Shown in pieces: positions 1 through 11,400 of a stretch of 64,000 nucleotides of DNA. The number at the start of each line of letters is the position of its first letter. Within the stretch, counting starts at the first letter, position 1. A model generated the notes under the pieces. The model saw only the letters and a program-made list of their open reading frames with translations. It did no database searches and had not been told where the DNA came from. The translations under genes were made by a program, and so were the position numbers. The stretch is from Crotophaga sulcirostris (taxonomy: Eukaryota; Chordata; Aves; Cuculiformes; Crotophagidae), in contig VYZB01000295.1 in assembly GCA_013397455.1 (NCBI GenBank), positions 1,029,700 through 1,093,699 on the forward strand, given 5' to 3'.

Positions 1-104
1 GATGGACTTTGGTGCTTTGTCCCAGCAGCGGCCAGGACAGGGACGAGTGACCGCATCACACGTCTCCATGGGGTTCATGGACAGGGGGGCTACACGATCC
101 AGTC

Positions 105-170
105 AGTGGTTGGGAACTGGATGGACTTTGAGGTCCCTTCCAACCCAAACCATTCTGCGATTTTATGATC
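105..170 (+). mobile_element. CR1 3' end fragment
   Basis: Contains aactggatggactttgaggt and the ccaacccaaaccattctg tail typical of CR1 in plus orientation. Only the extreme 3' end is clear; the 5' limit is uncertain. Confidence 0.75.
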
Positions 171-513
171 GTCTCCCCCTTCCCCGTTAGTGGAGCCATT
201 CCCAAAGCTTTTCTACCTGGACATCAAACGGTCCCTAACCAGCCTGGGGATGGTAAAACACACAGATGTGCTGCTTTTGCCCGGGGAGGCTGTGAGAGGC
301 ACCTCACTGCTGTCCTATAGACTTCCCAGTGGTGAATCCTGGAGGACCAGAACCACTGTGGGTTCAGCCAGCAGGTGGCCCTCCAGGAGCAAAGCCACCA
401 AGGTCCTCACACAACTATTCCATTCCCAGTAAAGGTCTTCCCAGAGTGGTGCTGGGGAGCAGGGTGGCTTTGCTGCTGCACATCACTCACCACTCTGCTG
501 CGTTTCCCTGCAG

Positions 514-3500
514 GAGGTCGGTCCCACCATGGTGGGAGATGAGCATTCGGATCCCAGCCTGATGAGCTTCCTGGGGGCCACGAAGAGGAACATGCTGGGG
601 AACCACTTGTAAGTTCTCCTCTGTGACAATTCAGGCCCTCCATTCTCCTTATTTTCCCAATAAAATGCGGAACATTTTCACTTCTCCTGTTCCCCACGGC
701 ACCTTCCAGCTGCAGTTAATCCCAGGACAGAAAGGACACACACGTGTCCTTGCCTGTGCTGTCCACACTCACCCAAGGAAATGCTGCTGGATATTTGATG
801 ATAATCCGAGGGCTGGAGCACCTCTGCTATGAGGACAGTCCAAGAGAGTTGGGGTTGTTCAGCCTGGAGAAGAAAAGGCTGTGGGGAGACGTTAGAGCAG
901 CCTCCAGTACTGAAAGGGGCTCCAGGAAAGCTGGGGAGGGGCTCTTGATCAGGAAGTGCAGGGATAGGAGGAGGGGAACAGATTGACACTGCAAGAGGGG
1001 AGACTGAGGTGAGATCTTAGGGAGAAATGTTTTCCTGTGAAGGTGGGGAGGCCCTGGCCCAGGTTGCCCAGAGAAGTGGTAGCTGCCCCATCCGTGGAGG
1101 TGTTCAAGGCCAGGTTGGATGGGGCTTGGAGCCCCCAGATCCAGTGCGAGGTGCCCCTGCCCATGGCAGGAGGGGGGTGGAACTGGATGGGCTTTGAGGT
1201 CCCTTCCAACCCAAACCATCCCATGATTCTGTGGTCCCCAGGATTTGGGTGGACAAGAAAGACAAAGGAAGATAAAACACCTCCACGGTGCCTGTCCTGT
1301 AGCCAGGGAGGAGATGCAGTGTTATAAGGAACCCAAGTGTCACGTTTCCCATCTGGGAGAAGGGCTCTGAGCTGTCTATAGGATGTCCTGGTGGATTCAT
1401 AGAATTATAGAATGGTTTGGGTTGGAAGGACCTTAAAGATGATCCAGTTCCACCCCCCTGCCATGGGCAGGGACACCTCTCACCATCTTCCTTCCCTCCC
1501 CATGGCCAGGAGCCTTTTGGGCTCCCTCCTACCCCACCTGCTCCATGGCACGGCTTGTGCTGTACCCAGGGTAACTCCATCCCTGCCACACGTCCTCCCC
1601 ATTTGCGCTTGAGCAACAGGGAGTGGTGAAAATAACCGGGCTGGAATGTGGCTGCTGCCACCCCGTGTGCCAGGGCAGAATGCCAGCACACTTAGCCAAA
1701 TATCCCAACCTGGGACGGGAGCTCCTGGATTTGGGCCATGGCCGAGCAGGGTTTTCCATTGCCCACCTGCACGGCTTCACTAGCAGCATGCCCAGCTCTA
1801 AGACGCTGCAAATATCAACCTTCCCATAGCACCGAATGCCCCAAAACCTTTGAAGGAGCCTGAAAGGAAAGGTCTAAGCCATGTGGAGCTGCTGGGGCAC
1901 TGTTAATATACAGGTGAGGTACTTAATTGCCTCTAATTGGAGAGCATAGATCCTGTTGTGCAGCTCCTGCAAATGCCCCAGCATCCCATCCCGATAGGAT
2001 GTGCAGAGGGAGAACCCTGGGGGCATCCAGGTTTTGGCAAGAGGGAAGCTGGGTTCTACCCCAGCCTGCAAAATCAAATCCCTGTCCCTTGGCTGCTGCG
2101 GAAAAGGAGATTCTGCTGGTCCACTAAGTAGACGTGCATGAGTGCACAGTGCCTGGCATCTCCTGTATTTATAAGGCTGTCAGCATTGTTTGGTCTGAAA
2201 TGAAAAGTGATGCCCTGCTCTCAAATTTGGGGAGCTGAGCTCTGAGGTACCTGCTGATGCTGTAATTGAGCTGTTCTGCAAGGCACAGCCAGAGCCCATC
2301 TTAAAGGGACTGCCAGGTATCACCAGGAGGTTCTCCTCTCCATCACTAATAGCTCCGTGGGGAGGATGGTCCCACCCCAGCTCAGCACCATCCCCACGCA
2401 TGGCCATAGAATCATGGAACGGTTTGGGTTGGAAGGGATGCCAGAGCCCACCCAGTTCCACCTCTCTGCCATGGGCAGGGACACCTCCCACTGGATCAGG
2501 GGGCTCCAAGCCCCATCCAGCCTGGCCTTGAACACCTCCAGGGATGGGGCAGCCACCACTTCTCTGGGCAACCTGGGACAGGGCCTCCCCACCCTAATCA
2601 TGAAGAATTTCTTCCTAATGTCTCATCTCAATCTTCCCCCTTCCAATTTAAAGCCATTCCCCCTCATCCTGTAACTACAGGCCCTTAGAAAAATTCCCTC
2701 CCCAGCTTTCCTGGAACCCCTTTCAGTACTGTCAGGCTGCTCTAAGGTCTCCCCAGAGCTTTCTCTTCTCCAGGCTGAACAATCCCAACTCTCTCAGCCT
2801 GTCCTCGTACAGGAGGTGCTTCAGCCCTCAGATCATCTCTGTGGCCTCCTCTGGACCTGCTCCAACAGTTCTGGGTTTTGGCAAATCTGAGGAGCAGGGC
2901 GGCTGGAGTCAGGGATGTAACCATGTGTGAGCGCAGAGTCCTCCCCAGTCTCAGGTGCCTTTCCTGTTCCCTGCTGGCGTTTTGCTGGGAGGGAAGGCTT
3001 TTCCAGTGTCCCCAGCCACTCCATCCCCATTCAGACCAGTTTCACATGCAGATGGCGTCGTATCTGATCTGCACAGTGCACATCTTTTGTTTCACTCAGT
3101 GCAGAGCTGTGTTTAAAGCCCTGGGCAACTCAGTTTTCCTTCTGCTTCGAGCTCAGCCACTCAGTTTTAGTTTCCTACTAACAATCCCTGCCTCAACTCC
3201 TTCCTTTGCATAATGGGAATAATATTTACCAGCTCCAACATGTGAATCTGAAGGACATGGGCCAAGCCTCCTGGAGAAAGCATGAAGTTCAAAGACACTT
3301 ATAATAACACACATTATCTCAACACCAGAGCTGTAATTACAGCAAAGCGCAGCCTGGCTTGGGAAACTGGAAAAAAGCTTCACGTCTTGGTGTTATTCCA
3401 TGCTTTAAAAGCACTTGCCTCTCCATTAATGTTTTGCAATCTTAGCAAGAGCAGCTTCGGAATCACTTTGGGGTCCTTTTTTATTGTGATTATATGAAAA

Positions 3501-4419
3501 TCAGGGCAGTCTTTACTAAGGTGCCCAAACGAGATCACCTGAGATCTTGTAGCCCATCATTACCAGCTTATCTGGCCCTGTGAGTCACCCAAGAGCTGAC
3601 CTAGAACACAGATCACCCCATCTGCCAAAGCACTGGGCAAGAGGAAAGGAAGGGCTGCTGAATCCACCAGGGAAGGTCCCACTGCCACATCCCCACCTCA
3701 GTCAGACCTTTTGTGTCAGCACAGTGCCACTCTTCTGCTCGGCCCCCACCATCCATTTTCAGGGAATCATGGAATGGCTTGGGTTGCAAGGGACCTCAAA
3801 GCACATCCAGTTCCACTCCCCTGCCATGGGCAGGGACACCTCCCACTGGATCAGGGGGCTCCAAGCCCCATCCAACCTGGCCTTGAACACCTCCAGGGAT
3901 GGGGCAGCCATTCCATGATTCGATTCTGTTCTATGATTCTCCCCTGCTTTGCAGAGATTGTCCTCCTTCTTCATGAATTCCGTGCTGGGAATACCATGAA
4001 CCCTCTCTGCCGCAATTTCCGGCCAGTTTCAGCATGTGCCTTTACCAACCAGTTCCCAAACCACATTTCAATTGAACACAACTGTTCTGTTTCAGACAGG
4101 CTCCTTGGTTTGGGAGCTGTTTGGTTTGGCTTTCCCCATCCCGTTAACCAAGACCTCACCTCGCACAGCCAGCACGCCAGATGTGGTCACTGCTGCGTCC
4201 TACATGGGTTTAGGAGTGAAGCAGTCACTTCCAAAAGGGAATTCTTGTCTCTTCCTTCTCCACCTCATTTAATTTCTCCTCTTCCCTACTTGCAGCTGGG
4301 AGTACTACGTGAACGACGCCCCGCGGATTGTTCTGAACAAGCTGGAGAGCTGCGGGTACCGGGTGGTCAGCATGACCGGTGTGGGCCAGACGCTGGTGTG
4401 GTGCCTCCACAAGGAATAG
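514..4419 (+). CDS. GCHFR: GTP cyclohydrolase I feedback regulatory protein (GFRP), 5' exon missing
   Basis: Two coding exons are visible: 514-608 (after a ttccctgcag acceptor, ending in gtaagt) and 4296-4419 (after acttgcag, ending in TAG). They join in phase 2 to give 72 residues, starting [17 protein letters not shown] and ending [14 protein letters not shown]. Human GFRP has 84 residues, so exactly the first 12 (MPYLLISTQIRM in human) are missing. I found no exon for them in 1-510, so exon 1 lies before the window. GFRP forms pentamers that bind GTP cyclohydrolase I and mediate its inhibition by tetrahydrobiopterin and activation by phenylalanine, in cytosol and nucleus. The near-invariant C-terminal half supports a working gene. 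Intron 2 (609-4295) carries four CR1 fragments (796-1232, 1398-1486, 2404-2876, 3763-3943). Identification is very secure; the gene is partial only because of the window edge. Confidence 0.95.
796..1232 (+). mobile_element. CR1 LINE, 5' truncated
   Basis: Plus orientation, from the 'gggctggagcacctctgcta' block to the 'cccatgattctgtgg' tail. It lies in GCHFR intron 2. Confidence 0.93.
1398..1486 (-). mobile_element. CR1 3' end fragment
   Basis: Starts with the reverse tail tcatagaattatagaatgg and keeps only about 90 bases of 3' UTR. Confidence 0.88.
2404..2876 (-). mobile_element. CR1 LINE, 5' truncated
   Basis: Minus orientation; tail at 2404 (catagaatcatggaacgg), extending to the 'ctccaacagttctgg' part of ORF2. 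Confidence 0.93.
3763..3943 (-). mobile_element. CR1 fragment with a second, opposite-facing 3' tail
   Basis: A minus-oriented 3' end begins at 3763 and breaks off at ggggcagcca (about 3911). It is followed directly by ttccatgattcgattctgtt and ctatgattct, which is a plus-oriented CR1 tail. Two copies were therefore joined, or one inserted in the other. Confidence 0.8.
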
Positions 4420-5160
4420 TGAGGAGGAGGAGAAGATCCTGGTGGGGATCAAATCACACAGGACTGACAACAAATTCTTCCTTTTAATCCCTTTCTGTCC
4501 CATACTCCAGGCACTCAGGCATGGGGGGAGGAGTGGTGTAGAGGGAAAATTGACCCAATATAGACTTCCATCCATCCCAGCTGTTCCACAAGCCTGGGGG
4601 GAGGAAGGTATGCCCAGTCCAGATGAAATCTGGCACAGACAGCTTTATCCCTGCATTCCCCTGAGTGACAGCCTGGCAAACACCATCTCTTTACATTTGA
4701 ATCATCTCCTATTTAGCACACATCGAGGAAGGTCAAACCAAACCTGCCTGCCTGTTCCTTGGGGCTGCCCTGGGGAGGCACGTGCTGAGAGCTCAGGGCA
4801 TGCCTTCTCCTTGGCTATGCCTTCTCCTGGGCTGCAGGGTTAGGGACCTGAGTCCATGCACAGATGGCACGCTATCCCATCCCTGAAAGGGAAGTGGGAG
4901 CTGCTAAACCTACATAGAGCTAAGAATCCCTCACTCGGCAGCAAAGCCTCTTTCCCTCCCAAATGGGATTGGGGTCAGCAGCACCATCAGACCTTCAGCC
5001 CTGAGAGAGCCATTCCACACAACACATTGCTCCTTGGAGCAGCACAGAAAGGTCTTGTGAACATTCGAGGTACGGGCTCTGTCACCTGAACAGCAGCAGT
5101 TACAACGCTGGGGTGTTTGGGACTGCGTATCAATTCTGCTGTGGGGGTAATGCCAATAAA
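4420..5160 (+). promoter_or_regulatory. GCHFR 3' UTR and poly(A) signal
   Basis: After the TAG stop, 735 bases of unique sequence lead to AATAAA at 5155-5160, followed by a T-rich stretch near 5180-5205. This is the only good signal before the convergent gene DNAJC17, so it most likely ends the GCHFR transcript. Confidence 0.7.
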
Positions 5161-5415
5161 ACATCTCCCTGAAGAGACCAATGTCTTCCTGTGGGCTCTT
5201 TTAAACCCTTCTGGATCCCCAGCTCCTGAACAAGCTGTCAGGAATTAAAAGCAGCCCCATGGTTGGGTGTTCTGATAGCACCTCTTGGCCCCTGTCCTTG
5301 GTAACCGCTCCAAGGACACAGGCCGGGGGTTGATATGCTTGCTCTGAAGCTGAAGCTGATGGATAAGAGCTGCACTCACTAACTTTGTATTCCTACAACC
5401 GTTCTAAAAAAGCGG

Positions 5416-5421
5416 TTTATT
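5416..5421 (-). promoter_or_regulatory. DNAJC17 poly(A) signal
   Basis: TTTATT on the plus strand reads AATAAA on the minus strand, 69 bases past the DNAJC17 stop codon. It lies about 255 bases from the GCHFR signal, so the two genes converge with little room between them. Confidence 0.7.
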
Positions 5422-5489
5422 GACTTAATTTAAGAAACAGCTTTGGAAATGCAGAGCGATGGGGTGGGGAGAATCCATACTCGCTCATG

Positions 5490-8400
5490 CTAGGTGTGAG
5501 ACTCTTCCTCCTCTTCCCGCCTGAGCTGCTCGATCAGCTGCTGCCTCTCTGCTGCCTGGCGCATCCGCATCATCACCAGGCTCTCGTAATCCCGTTCCGA
5601 CACCACCGATGCCTGCAAGGAGAAAACAAAGGAATTAGTCAGGGGCAGTGTAAACCTTCCACAAACCACCCTCAGCAGGAGCACGTTCGAGTCAGGAAGG
5701 TGGCTCAGAGCAGCACGACCCTGGAGAAAGGAGGGAAGGTGTGAAAGGAGCCTGGTCTGCAGAAAGAGCCTGCTCATAACGGTGTTGCTACCGAGAGAGA
5801 GAGAGCCGGACAGACAGGGAGCGGGAATTACCCTCTTGCTGCTGCTGCTATTCCCTGCTCAAAGGAAGGTGGATGAGAAGCATTGCTGGTTATTTTGGGT
5901 GGTTATTTTGCACGACAAGCTTGCTCTGCAAGCACAACACAAAGTCAAGCCTACATCTCATCCGTTATAAATGCCATAAAAAAACCTCAATCAAAACTTT
6001 CTGTGGTTTAGTCATGGTAGCGGTTGCAGAAAAAAAAAACCCAGGTGCCATTCCCAAACCTGACCCAAGAGCATTTTGGCTCTCAAAAGCTCTTGAAGCA
6101 CTTCTGCTGTGTGTGGTGGCAACCGTCACGTCAAGTGTTGGCTGCAGACTTTATCTAAAAGACGTAGGCAGCGCTGACAGCTGCTGTCATGGGGGAAAGC
6201 GGTGGTTCTGGTGCTCGGCTTTCAAAGCCTCTGAACATCAGTAGGTGGCCTTGCTATTTCAGATATATTCAAAGCTCTGCAGTGCTTGGAAACATCCACC
6301 TCGTTTGCGTGACAGTTCAGGTAGAAATAAAAACATCTTGAGGGAAGGTGAATGGGAAAATGTCATGCTCGGTTTTCTAGGAATTAAGAGTTAGCAGTGA
6401 CTTAAGAATATCTGAAAGCAGGGGAAATGAAGAGGCGACAAAACAGCTAAGGAATATTCTGCATGAAAATGGGGCAGGTGTGGATTTGTTATCATAGAAT
6501 CATGGAATGGTTTGCATTGGAAGAGGCCTCAAAGCCCATCCAGTTCCAACTCCTGCCATGGGCAGGGACACCTCCCACTGGATCAGGGGGTTCCAAGCCC
6601 CATCCAGCCTGGCCTTGAACATCTCCAGGGATGGGGCAGCCACCACTCCTCTGGTCAACCTGGGACAGGGCCTCCCCACCCTAATCATGAAGAATTTCTT
6701 CCTAATGTCCAATCTAAATCTTCCCCCTTCCAATTTAAAGCCATTCCTTCTCATCCTGTCACTACAGGCCCTTAGAAAAATTCCCTCCCCAGCTTTCCTG
6801 GAGCCCCTTTCAGTACTGGAGGCTGCTCTAAGGTCTCCCCACAGCCTTCTCTTCTCCAGGCTGAACAACCCCAACTCTCTCAGTCTGTCCTCGTACAGGA
6901 GGTGCTCCAGCTCTTGGATCATCTCTGTGGCCTACTCTGGACCTGCTCCAACAGTTTCATATCCTTCTTACGTTGGGGATTCAAGAACTGGATGCAGGGC
7001 TCCAGGTGGGGTCTCACCAGAGCAGAGCAGAGGGGCAGAATCCCCTCCCTCCCCTCTGGTCCCACTGCTTTGGATGCAGCCCAGGACCCGGTTTGGTTTT
7101 GGGCTGGTAGCGCTCATTGCCAGCTCACGTCGAGCTTTTCATTCCCCAGCACCCCAAGTCCTTCTCCTCAGGGCTGCTCCCAATCACATCGTTCCCCAGC
7201 CTGTACTGAAACTGCGGATTGCCCTGACCCAGGTGTAGGACCTTGCACTTGGCCTTGTTGAACCCCATGAGGTTCACACAGGCCCACTTCTTCAGATTGT
7301 CGTGTGCCAGTGAAGTGGTTCCTCCAGCAGCAGAGAGGACAAGACAGCAGCCCACAAGATGAGAAATCACACAGCGAAATAAAGAGACTAATACACTATA
7401 ATTGGCATCTGTAAGGATGAAATAACCTTTCAGTGTTGCACAGCATGGATTTTCACGGTGCCTAAGAAAGCACTAAATTGTATCAGTGGCAGATTGAGGC
7501 TTACACAAAGCTCCTGTCCACCAACCACACACTCCATTTGCCTGGCTGAATGGAGCAGCCTACCTGAGCCTCATGCAGATGAATCAGCCATACAAACCAG
7601 AATCACTGCCTCGCACTCCGGATTTACATTTAAAACAGACAAGAGATGATTTCCAGCCTTGTCTGGGAGCCGTGCTGACGGAACAAGCCATCAGATGTGG
7701 CAGAAGGGTGAGCACCAAGAGAAGAAATGGTCTGATTCAAAATGGACTACAAGTGAAGAACCACCTGACTCAAGGTAGGCTACAAGCTGATATTGGTGTT
7801 GCCTGTTCTCGGGCGATCCGGGTGCCTCTGAGGGAGCTAGCTGCCTCCCCAGGCTGAGTGTGGGCTGATGCTTTGCCGCTCTCCACACCTACTTCCTGCA
7901 ATCCTGGCAATTACCAATAGTGTCAAACCCAGTTCCTGACGTGGCTGACTCAGCAAGGGCTTGGCTCACAACAAACGCACACGCACAAGGAACTGCAGCC
8001 TGGGAAGCGGTGGCAGGAGGCTTATGAAGCGAAGGAGACATTATGGATTTTTAGCGTTTCGGGTCCCACCTTGCTGAATCGTCCCTGGATTTGCTTCTTC
8101 TGAGGTCCCAGCATCCCAGCGAACATGGTGCTCACAGTTCTCTGAGTGCTTCCATAGGTTCTCCTTGCTGCCTGCTGGACCCAGGTGCTGCCCTGACACA
8201 GTGTAAGTCTATTTTACATTCCAGTTTCCTAATGTTTGCCTTTTACATCTGCGGTTTTTTGCTTTTTAAATTCCGTTTGACTGTGTTTCCTTGCTTCTCC
8301 TCAGTGCGACTGAGTCACCGTCTCCCTTCCCAGCCGCCCACTGAGATTTTTATACCGTGCCCCTCACCACGAAGGTGGCTGGTTACCATGGCACCACAGT

Positions 8401-11400
8401 GCCCTTCTGTTCTAGATGCTGGATTAAGTCTGTTCTCATGGTGACTGTGTGCCTCTCCTGTTCTTCACTAGCTTGTTTCTGCAGCACAGATTTCATAAGC
8501 TCAGACATCGCCATTCTTTCTCCATGAGAGACGGAGACTCCTTGATATCTAAGCCAGGCCTTAACACGGAGACCTAGCGTGAAGTTTGCATTTCCTGCAA
8601 TACCAGACTCTCTGTGTTCCTTCCAGCTACGGGAACAGGGAAGGAAGAGGTTGTTCCTGTTGTGTGACTTTGCTGCTCATCCCACAACTTAAGCCCAACG
8701 CCTGATTGAGAAGAGTCAGCAGTTTCCTTCTTCTCACTGCCCCCCATCAGCATGGATACTTGGCGGAGAGGCTCCATCAAGTCCACAACGTTCTTCAGAC
8801 GTTTCTCGCTCAGGAGACACAAAAAGCTGGGCAACCAAGTCATCATCTTGAACCAGAACAGTCACACTCTGGACAGTGATGGACAGTGCCAGAAGAGGGA
8901 ATGCCTGAGGGATCTGAAGGACAAGTCTGATTACCTGTCTTGTCAGAGCGAGCAGAACCTGGCCAAGGCACAGGCACCTCCCAAGCCTCCCCGGCTCTAC
9001 CTGGACAGTTCCAGCTGCCCCAACATCATCGATCGCACAGATTCCCACTCTGACATCTCCTTTTCTGGTGCTGCTCATCAATACCACAAAGCCACCCAAA
9101 CCCAGTTCCACAAGGATCAGGCTACAGACTGTGGGACCTCAGAGCTGGGCTCCCAGAACGGCTCTGACCTCTCTGATCCCTTCCTGTCCTTCAAAGTGGA
9201 TTTGGGGCTATCACTTCTCGAGGATGTTCTGCAGACCCTCAGGAAACAGAACCCCAGAGATTACGCCATTTGAAGATATTTCTCATTTAGAACATCACAT
9301 TCACTTACTGCTGCTGCCAGTTTCTCTGTTCCTAGAGGGAGGACGGATGCTGCAGCATTCCCGTTGTGCGTGGCCTGTTTTGTTCTCACCTCACCCACCA
9401 CAGACTGTCCTTGCCCTTGCCAAGGAGTCCTTCGGAGCAGAGCTCCCTGCTCAGATGACAGCACTGTCTGCTGGAACCTTGTGGGTAAGTTCCCGTTCTC
9501 CAAACGGGGAATTTCCCACTATTGACTGTGCATCTGCTCCTCATGGAAGAATGGCATTGTTTGGTTACAGACTTGTTTTAAAGGATGTGGTGGTGATACT
9601 GCGGAACACGGATAGAGAGGGACACAGCACACACCATCTGTGGACAAGCAGGCAGCTTGCAAGAAGACAGTGGCATCACACCTCAAAGCCATAGCTACAG
9701 CGAGGATCAAGAGCCAGAACCTGGTGTTTGTTTCTTCTCCCACCCTATCTGGATGTGAAAAATCAAAGCAGTTCCTCCTTTTTATGTCCTTCTGGGTTTC
9801 TCTTCCCCATAATCAAGTGCAGGTGGCACTGCCAACCTGGAAACAGGTAAGCATCCATGTAGGCTTGTAATGCAGCACCACCAGTTTATTTGTCCTACTT
9901 GGAGGAGAAGGAATTTCTCTGGATGCTGCTGCGTGAAGCATGCGCTGATCTATCAGCTGTACAGATATGGAAGAATAAATGTTTCTGTGACTGGAAGTGT
10001 TTTGTTGCCTCATTTCATTGGTAGCAAGCCAGAAAGAGCCCAGGCACCAAGGGCACAGGTCTGTAGCGACCAAGACGCGTCCTCTCTGGCACTCTGGGTT
10101 TTTTTGAGGGTGGGAAGCAGCCCGGCTCTGCTTTTCTGGGTTGGGGGAAGGTGGGAGCTGCTGGTACTGGATCTCAGCCTGAGGAGAGCACGCACGGCTC
10201 AGGGGCCAGTGTTGAAGTGAATAGCTTTCCATCATGGGAGCTGGACAGTGGGAAGGGCTATGCCAGGCTGAGAATGGGCCACATTGGGGCCAGCTGTTAA
10301 CAGGACATTGCAGAAACCACAGGGTCACCAATCCTTGGCTTTTTCATAGCCAGATTAATTACTAGGGCTCTTCATAAAAATTAAACAAATAAAACCTCCC
10401 TGCACCCAGTTAATTATAAGCTGTGGACGTTGGCTATAGCGAAGCGCACAGAGATGTCTCAGAGAAGGCATAGACAGCTCAAACCTGCTGGATTCACATC
10501 AGGCTGTAAAGTCAGATAATATGAAACAGATTCTACGAAACCTCAAAGGAGCTTAGAAAAGATGCAGGAGTGCCAGACAGGCAACTTTTCTCAGTGCTTT
10601 AGTATGGTTGAGTTAATGGCCCTAGGTGACTGAGGAGCACTGGGGGAGATGCCACCACGCAAGGTGCAATGAAGACCTTCCCAGAGTGAGTGCTTAACGC
10701 TGTCATAGTGGTAAAACATGCTCTTCCCAGCACTGTATGGCTGTTGTGTGCCCTGAACCATCCAGAGCTGCAGCAATCAAAGAGTCACTGCTCTCAGGTG
10801 GCCCAGACTAACACTGGCCAGTCCACAGCTTCTGTAATTCAAGCAAAACTTGCCAGTTCGGCTCCAGCAGCTCTCCTGAAGCTGCTGGACAATGCACACG
10901 CATTGCTGGAGAAGAAAATAAGCCAATCAAGACCATGAAGGTATCTTACAACTTACTGCCTCCTCATGCACAACTCTTCCATAATGAGCCTTGCTTTCAC
11001 CTAGGAACTGCTTCCAAAGCCCCCCTGGTCGAGCTAGTGTGTGGCTGTCCTTTCTTTGAAGGCTTTGGTGCCCAGCTCCTGGCTGACCATCCCAGGCAGG
11101 AAGCAGACACTGCTCCGAAGTGGATCAGTAGTGAGTGCGTTGCCATGAGAACGCTGCTGAGGCAGAGCAGGGAAGGAGCAAAGAGTAGGAGCAAACGCGG
11201 GGGTGGATTCAGACAAAAATAGGAGCGACTTGGAGGGAGCAGCAAATGGGAAGTGAGGGCAGCTTAAATCAGAGCGAGATTAGTGCAGTTTGAAAGCAAG
11301 AATGTGGACCCTGATGGCTGGGAAGCCAGACTGGATATGAAAGGGTGAGGCAGCAAGCAGGATGAAGTGGTGGCAAAGATACCTCAAAGAGCTCATTTTG

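Noticed and set aside
1..510. GCHFR exon 1
   Set aside because: No ATG followed by codons for the conserved PYLLISTQIRM start is present; the stretch is intron with a CR1 scrap.
3711..4487. 258-residue plus-strand open frame over GCHFR exon 3
   Set aside because: It reads exon 3 in a different frame and includes CR1 sequence upstream; the GCHFR frame matches the known protein.
7125..7370. Reverse-transcriptase-like open frame as a gene
   Set aside because: It is part of a truncated CR1 with stops and frameshifts.
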